64,000 nt of DNA from Enterobacter soli ATCC BAA-2102 (GTDB lineage: Bacteria; Pseudomonadota; Gammaproteobacteria; Enterobacterales; Enterobacteriaceae), in assembly GCF_001654845.1 (NCBI RefSeq), contig NZ_LXES01000046.1:186001-250000 (forward strand), given 5' to 3'. A model generated the notes under the pieces. That model was not told the origin of the DNA. It was given only the letters and a program-made list of their open reading frames with translations, and ran no database searches. The translations under genes were made by a program, and so were the position numbers. Below, piece by piece: positions 63,158-64,000 of this stretch (the stretch's first letter is position 1; every line of letters starts with the position of its first letter).

Positions 63158-63984
63158 GACCACTGTCCCAGCGTCAGGCGGTCATTGCCGCCATAGTCGC
63201 GACAGGTTTCTACCGCGGTGTACCCTGCCGCACTAAAGAGCGCGCGAACGGCTTCGCCCTGTGTCCAGCCGTGTTCGACCAGCAGCCATCCACCCGGTAA
63301 CAAATGCTGACGCGATGTCGACACAATATGATCGAGGTCAGCAAGCCCTTCATTGGCGGCAACCAGCGCCGTCAGCGGTTCAAAGCGCACGTCACCCTGA
63401 GCCAGATGCGGATCGTGTTCGTCGATATAGGGCGGATTACTGACAATCATGGCAAACGTGCGGTTCGCCAGCGCGCTAAACCAGCTGCTTTGCAATACCG
63501 TCACGTTGCTGAGCCCGAGGCGTTGCTGGTTACGCTGCGCCAGCGCAACGGCATCAGGCATCACATCCACCGCCGTTACGTCGCAGTCCGGGCGTTCGCT
63601 GGCAAGCGCCAGCGCAATCGCGCCGGTGCCGGTCCCAAGATCGAGAATGCTACAGCGAGTGGCCGGTAAACGCGCCAGCGCCTGCTCCACCAGGCATTCG
63701 GTGTCGGGTCGCGGGATGAGCGTGGCCGCTGAGATGTACAACGGTAACGACCAGAACTCGCGTTCCCCCACCAGATGCGCTACTGGTTCGCCGGTTTTAC
63801 GGCGGGCAAGCAGCGCTGCGAGCTGTGTTTCCTGTTCAGCAGTGAGCATCGTCTCGCCGAAAGCCAGCAGGTAAGTGCGGGGTTTTCCCGTCACAAACTC
63901 AAGCAATATTTCGGCATCACGCTTCGGGCTTTCACTTTCTGAAAGCGCGCTGACGGCATGACGTAACCAGTGCTGAAAATCCAT
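63154..63984 (-). CDS. prmC: Release factor glutamine methyltransferase
   Basis: Methylates the GGQ glutamine of release factors RF1 and RF2, using S-adenosylmethionine. The 276 residues have an N-terminal helical domain and a Rossmann methyltransferase domain with the SAM motif DLGTGTGAIALALA (about 115-128) and the catalytic NPPY (about 181-184). Its ATG overlaps the prfA stop by one base (TAATG), so substrate and modifying enzyme are translationally coupled, as in E. coli. Confidence 0.97.
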   Translation of the reverse strand: MDFQHWLRHAVSALSESESPKRDAEILLEFVTGKPRTYLLAFGETMLTAEQETQLAALLARRKTGEPVAHLVGEREFWSLPLYISAATLIPRPDTECLVEQALARLPATRCSILDLGTGTGAIALALASERPDCDVTAVDVMPDAVALAQRNQQRLGLSNVTVLQSSWFSALANRTFAMIVSNPPYIDEHDPHLAQGDVRFEPLTALVAANEGLADLDHIVSTSRQHLLPGGWLLVEHGWTQGEAVRALFSAAGYTAVETCRDYGGNDRLTLGQWS

Positions 63985-64000
63985 TATTCCTGCTCGGACA
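63984..64000 (-). CDS. prfA: prfA 3' end (peptide chain release factor 1), partial
   Basis: Only the last four codons and TAA are in the window (Ser-Glu-Gln-Glu-stop). They equal the end of E. coli RF1 (ALSEQE) and lie where prfA is expected before prmC. The rest is beyond the window edge. Confidence 0.75.

Overview
The window is a piece of an enterobacterial chromosome, most like Enterobacter or a close relative (Lelliottia, Leclercia, Klebsiella-type genomes). Nearly every gene has a close Escherichia coli counterpart, and long blocks keep the E. coli 27-28 min gene order: yciC-yciB-yciA-tonB-yciI, yciY-clsA-yciU-opp-ychE-adhE-tdk-hns-galU-rssB-rssA-ychJ-purU-tyrTV-narIJHG-narK-narXL-ychO, and ychN, chaCBA, kdsA-sirB1-sirB2-prmC-prfA. 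A complete nasR-nasFEDBA assimilatory nitrate cluster, known from Klebsiella oxytoca, points away from E. coli itself. I see no prophage, IS element, CRISPR array or integron.

Layout. 1-1.7 kb: yedE (cut by the window edge), yedF, uspF. 1.8-6 kb: ompW, yciCBA, tonB, yciI. 6.0-10.2 kb: an accessory block (SDR oxidoreductase, LysR regulator, chloramphenicol acetyltransferase, leuE, Exc2-like lipoprotein and a 42-residue ORF) where E. coli carries kch. 10.3-20.4 kb: yciY, clsA, yciU, a small potassium-channel-like protein with a C-terminal zinc ribbon, oppABCDF, ychE. 20.4-30 kb: adhE, tdk, hns, galU, rssAB, ychJ, purU. 30-30.6 kb: stringent promoter, two tRNA-Tyr genes and an rtT-type repeat. 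30.6-32 kb: an inserted Lrp-type regulator and EamA exporter. 32-43.3 kb: respiratory nitrate genes narGHJI, narK, narXL. 43-54.5 kb: ychO and the assimilatory nas operon with nasR. 54.5-64 kb: ychN, a dCache chemoreceptor, a small unknown protein, chaCBA, kdsA, sirB1, sirB2, prmC and the last codons of prfA.

How it works together. The centre of gravity is nitrate and anaerobic life. NarX/NarL sense nitrate, NarK moves nitrate and nitrite, and NarGHI respires nitrate. The nas system imports nitrate by an ABC transporter and reduces it to ammonium for growth. The two routes use different control: FNR boxes and NarL-type heptamers at nar, against a sigma-54 promoter plus an RNA antiterminator bound by NasR at nas. 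adhE and ompW, both oxygen- and nitrate-responsive in E. coli, carry the same TACTCA-N4-TGAGTA palindrome upstream.

The most notable items are the dual-hexaloop NasR target RNA, an in-frame NasC-NasB fusion with a possible internal start, the accessory block with its AT-rich cat gene, and a nar terminator lying inside the coding end of the facing transporter gene. I did not find a convincing wholly new system; most of the window is conserved core genome.
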